This document shows positions 61,279 through 64,000 of a stretch of 64,000 nt of DNA, in pieces (position 1 is the first letter of the stretch; every line of letters starts with the position of its first letter). This DNA comes from Garcia nutans (lineage: Eukaryota; Streptophyta; Magnoliopsida; Malpighiales; Euphorbiaceae). Location: assembly GCA_947685225.1 (NCBI GenBank), contig CANTUV010000002.1:5456001-5520000 (forward strand), in the 5' to 3' direction. A program made the position numbers and the translations under genes. Under the pieces are notes generated by a model, which saw nothing but the letters and a program-made list of their open reading frames with translations, had not been told where the DNA came from and did not search any database.

Positions 61279-62293
61279 AAATATTGTCGATGGAACTCTA
61301 GAAATGAGAGTATTATGAGTAGCTACTTTGAGTCCAAATGTGTTGACAGGTATTCGAATTTTATTTACAGTGTTAAAAAAGAAAGCATATTCGTACCTAA
61401 AACTATACTAACTCAATGGAAAGCTGATTGGAGTACCGATAAAGCAAAACACCGTTCTTCTGTTGCTTCAAATAATAGGTTTGTTTTTATTTCATCATTC
61501 ATATTTATGGTATAATCTTACTGCTTGATGACATAACATGTGGTATAATATTATGACAATGTAGGCTAACAGAAAAAGCAGGGCTTGGAACTGGCCCTTC
61601 TAAGCACACATTTGGATCCATTTCCCAAGAAGCACATAGACAAAGAATGGTAAATTATTAAATTAGCCATTATTATTAGAAAATGTATGTTTTATATATG
61701 CAAATTTAATTACCAAGATATAATTTGACAGAGTAAAGAATTGGGACGTGAAGTTTTGCTTGGAGAGGTTTTCTTATTTGGTCACACAAGCAAAACCGAT
61801 AGAAATAAAGCCTTCATTGATAAGCGCTCCGAGTTAGTTTATGTATGACTTTGTTTCTTCTCAAGTTAATTTAATTTTTTTATCCTATTTTAGATTAAAT
61901 AGTTAAAAATGTAATTTGATTTGCATATATCTTTGGCAGGAGAAATACCAAGAACTTAAGAATGCCGAGCCTGAGTTGCAGACACTTGAGGCTAAGGAGG
62001 ATGATATGCCTTCATTAACACCAGCCCAAATAGAGCTTGAGCGACGCGTGTTTGTGGAGGCTGCTGGTAGCACCGGTAAGACATCTCGTATTTATGGGCT
62101 GGGTTCTTCCTCATCCCATTATTCATGCTATGAACCATCTGGGTCATCATTTTCTGCAACGTCTGCTAATCACAATGACTCTGAGATATTGGAAACTATG
62201 AAAGTATTACAACAAAAGGTAGAAGAGCAAGCCAAGGTTATAGCATCAATGAATGAAGTTATAGCTAATGTGCGCTCGGTGAATGATTTTTAA
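61279..62293 (+). CDS. CACTA transposase_24-type (TnpA-like) gene, 3' exons
   Basis: Four exons join in frame through canonical sites: 61279-61478, 61565-61649, 61732-61842 and 61940-62293 (TAA). The protein reads SVKKESIFVPKTILTQWKAD, LGTGPSKHTFGSISQEAHRQ, EVFLFGHTSKTDRNKAFIDK, YQELKNAEPELQTLE and, at the end, a heptad coiled coil (ETMKVLQQKVEEQAKVIASM). This is the layout of the plant Ptta/En/Spm transposase family (PF03004), whose members bind subterminal repeats. I see no stop on the path. The true start is unclear: the 5' end abuts the CHMP7-like exons, so the transcript may be a fusion. Confidence 0.8.
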
Positions 62294-62403
62294 ATGATAT
62301 GCGCTTATTTTTATCTGAGCAACGAAGGAAAACAAATGCGCCTCCTGCTCCGGCAAATGACAATGTGGAGGAAGATGATGTTCGTATGTAGGATATACTT
62401 GAT

Positions 62404-62580
62404 AGTTGGTGTTCTCTTTGTTTGTGTATGGAGTGTCGGATTATCAAAGTTGGTGTTTTCTTTGTTTGTGTTTGGAGTGTCGGATTATTAAAGTTTGTGT
62501 TCTCTTTGTTTGTGTTTGGAGTGTCGGATTATTATAGTCGGTGTTCTCTTTGTTTGTGTTTGGAGTGTCGGATTATTAAG
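62404..62580 (+). repeat. 44-bp tandem repeat, about four copies
   Basis: Units containing GGAGTGTCGGATTATTAAAG and GTGTTCTCTTTGTTTGTG recur with starts at about 62433, 62477, 62521 and 62565, exactly 44 bp apart. It follows the transposase gene and makes a run of repetitive open frames that are not genes. Confidence 0.9.
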
Positions 62581-62799
62581 ACCTTATGTGTTCAATATAC
62601 TTTCTTAAGGGGTAAAATTTACATTCGAATTGTTTATGTATACTTATTGCCACTAATAACTTAATTATGAATGTTGTGTTATTTGACTATTATTGTAATG
62701 AATGACTATTTTATAAACAGATTTGGTTATTATATTTGAAATTCAACATGTTCTTGAAAATGTGTAGACAAAAAAAAATTGGAATACTGGAAAAATATA

Positions 62800-63270
62800 G
62801 TCAAACAATTACAAAATTGCAAGAAAATTAGCGACCAAAGGTGACAAAAAAAATATTGAATTATGCGACAAATCAACGACTGAAACAATGAGAAAAATAT
62901 TGCGACATATTCTGCGACACATCAGCGACAATTTAGCGAGCAAATTAGAGACAAATTCAGCGACTAAATTAACGACCCAAATAGCGATGAATCCAACGAC
63001 CAAAGCTAAATCAGCGACGACTTTCAGCGGGAATAAATAATTCTCTCCAAAAATGAAAATGTCGTTGAATTTGTCTCTATTTTGTCGCTGATTTGTCACT
63101 AATCAACGACACGCACAATTGGTCGCTGATTTGTCGTTGATTTTTTAGCGACCAGGACATTACCGTCCGCTAGATTTTTCTCGCTGCTCGTCGCTGATAT
63201 TGTCGCTATCGTATTTTGGTCGTTGATTTCGTCGTTAATGGTGTCGCAGATTGCTGTTTTTTTTGTAGTG
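62800..63270. repeat. Right subterminal repeats of the CACTA element
   Basis: This is a dense array of CAGCGAC, TTAGCGAC, CAACGAC and GTCGCTGA forms, more than 20 in 470 bp, leading to the terminal repeat. Orientation switches near 63050: the left half reads mainly GCGAC and the right half GTCGC. Confidence 0.88.
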
Positions 63271-64000
63271 GTTGAGTCCATTAGACAAAGGCCAAATGAG
63301 AATTTTGTGGACTATGTTAAAAGATGGAGAAATAAGGCTACTTTACTCAGGAAAAGGCCCAATGAATCTGATCAAATAAGGATGATCGTCAGAGGCATCC
63401 TGCCCAACTTCCTTGAAAGGCTATCTCACACCCTTATAAAGGACTTCAAAGATCTTCTCCAAGCTGGTCTACAAATTGAAGAGTGGGAAAGGGAGAAGAA
63501 TCGTTTTTCAATAAAAATGAATGAGAAAGGGAATTATCAACCTAGCAATCAAAGCACGCAAAAAGAAGTTGATGTTAATGTGACTGGTCAAGGAAATAAA
63601 ATACAATTCTCAGAATTGGGGAAACCTCTATCTTGGGTTTTTAGCAAGCTGCAAAAGAAAGGGTTGTTGCAACCGTTAGCTCCTCGACCACTACATAATC
63701 CACTGCCACCAAACTTCAATGCCGAGGCCTTTTGCCAATTTCATCAAATGCAAGGGCATGAAACAGATAAATGTGCTCGTCTAAGGCATGAGATTTAAGA
63801 TTTGATTGATAGTGGTAAGCTACCCAAACTGGATAAGCCCAATACCAAGAACAACCCTTTGCCTAAATTTGGAAGAGTGCCACCACCAGCAACCTTCATG
63901 GTGGAAAAAGGACTGGAAGAAGATTTCATTTTATCATCCCTTCAAGATGGAAATATTGAAGATATGAAAGGAAAAGAAGTTTAAACTCAATGAACTTTCC
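63271..64000 (+). pseudogene. Tat gag, C-terminal part
   Basis: The reading resumes as ESIRQRPNENFVDYVKRWRN, then RMIVRGILPNFLERLSHTL. A cysteine-histidine box CQFHQMQGHETDKCARLRHE (about 63730) is typical of Tat/Ogre gag in place of a normal CCHC knuckle. A stop at 63796-63798 follows RHEI, the frame continues (DLIDSGKLPKLDKPNTK), and it ends at a TAA at 63982-63984. Confidence 0.88.

Larger units (their letters stand above)
57666..63270. mobile_element. CACTA (En/Spm) transposon with captured host gene pieces
   Basis: The ends are CACTACAAAAAAAAGAGCAA and its near-complement at 63270, with a 3-bp duplication GTT (57663-57665 and 63271-63273). Both ends carry dense TCAGCGAC/GTCGCTGA subterminal motifs. 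Inside are a P450 pseudogene, a CHMP7-like gene start and a transposase_24-type gene. The large DDE transposase (Tnp2/TnpD) is absent, so the 5,605-bp copy is non-autonomous. Excision would rejoin Tat gag in frame (VTLMEV|ESIRQRPN). Confidence 0.94.
44313..64000 (+). mobile_element. Tat-lineage element with 5' LTR, leader and gag (runs off the window)
   Basis: The element starts with an LTR (44313-46659), then a primer site, a 1.1-kb leader and gag. Gag is split by insertions at 48349-57498 and 57666-63270. It inserted into the DUF7745 gene of the minus-strand Tat element; the 5 bp before it are GATTG (44308-44312), whose partner would lie past the window. Pol is not reached. Confidence 0.9.

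Noticed and set aside
62422..62664. 80-codon frame with repeated VGLLKFVFSLFVFGVSDY-like units
   Set aside because: It is a by-product of the 44-bp tandem repeat after the transposase stop.

Overview
The window is plant nuclear DNA, almost certainly a gene-poor, heterochromatic part of a eudicot genome. It is AT-rich, has spliceosomal introns, and consists almost wholly of nested Ty3/gypsy LTR retrotransposons plus one CACTA DNA transposon. I found no free-standing host gene. The species cannot be named from the sequence.

Left block (1-11964): the 3' part of a plus-strand Tat/Ogre-lineage element. It has decayed pol with RT, RNase H, a second 'archaeal-type' RNase H and integrase (1-2758). 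Then come two spliced, promoter-bearing passenger genes in antisense, a DUF7745-like gene (4511-3172) and a plant mobile domain (PMD) gene (6924-4978). Tandem repeats, a polypurine tract (8349-8361) and the 3' LTR (from 8363) follow. That LTR is broken by an inverted LTR 5' piece (10464-11815).

Middle block (11965-39190): an old minus-strand Tekay/Del chromovirus, cut up by later insertions. These are a nearly complete Tekay element with TSD CACCT (12339-22730), a Tat solo LTR (22763-31797) that itself holds a non-coding minus-strand element with TSD TAAAG (23597-30536), a solo LTR with TSD CCCAT (34388-36919), and a truncated LTR (from 37408).

Right block (39200-64000): a Tat 3' end on the plus strand is hit by an inverted Tat element (LTR 40386-42589), which carries its own antisense DUF7745 gene (43719-44312). 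That gene is cut by a plus-strand Tat element starting at 44313. This last element has a full 5' LTR, primer binding site, leader and gag. Its gag is split twice: by a very young coding-free Tekay-type element (48349-57498, TSD CTAAG) and by a CACTA transposon (57666-63270, TSD GTT).

The CACTA element carries a CYP709-like cytochrome P450 pseudogene, the first two exons of a CHMP7-like ESCRT gene, and a spliced transposase_24-type gene. The most noteworthy points are the antisense DUF7745/PMD cargo of the Tat family, the gene capture in the CACTA element, an LTR/host junction that occurs twice (11964 and 31797), the repeated pattern of LTRs interrupted by inverted LTR ends, and dense telobox-like motifs in the Tat LTRs. 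All domain names come from reading translations by eye; no search was run.
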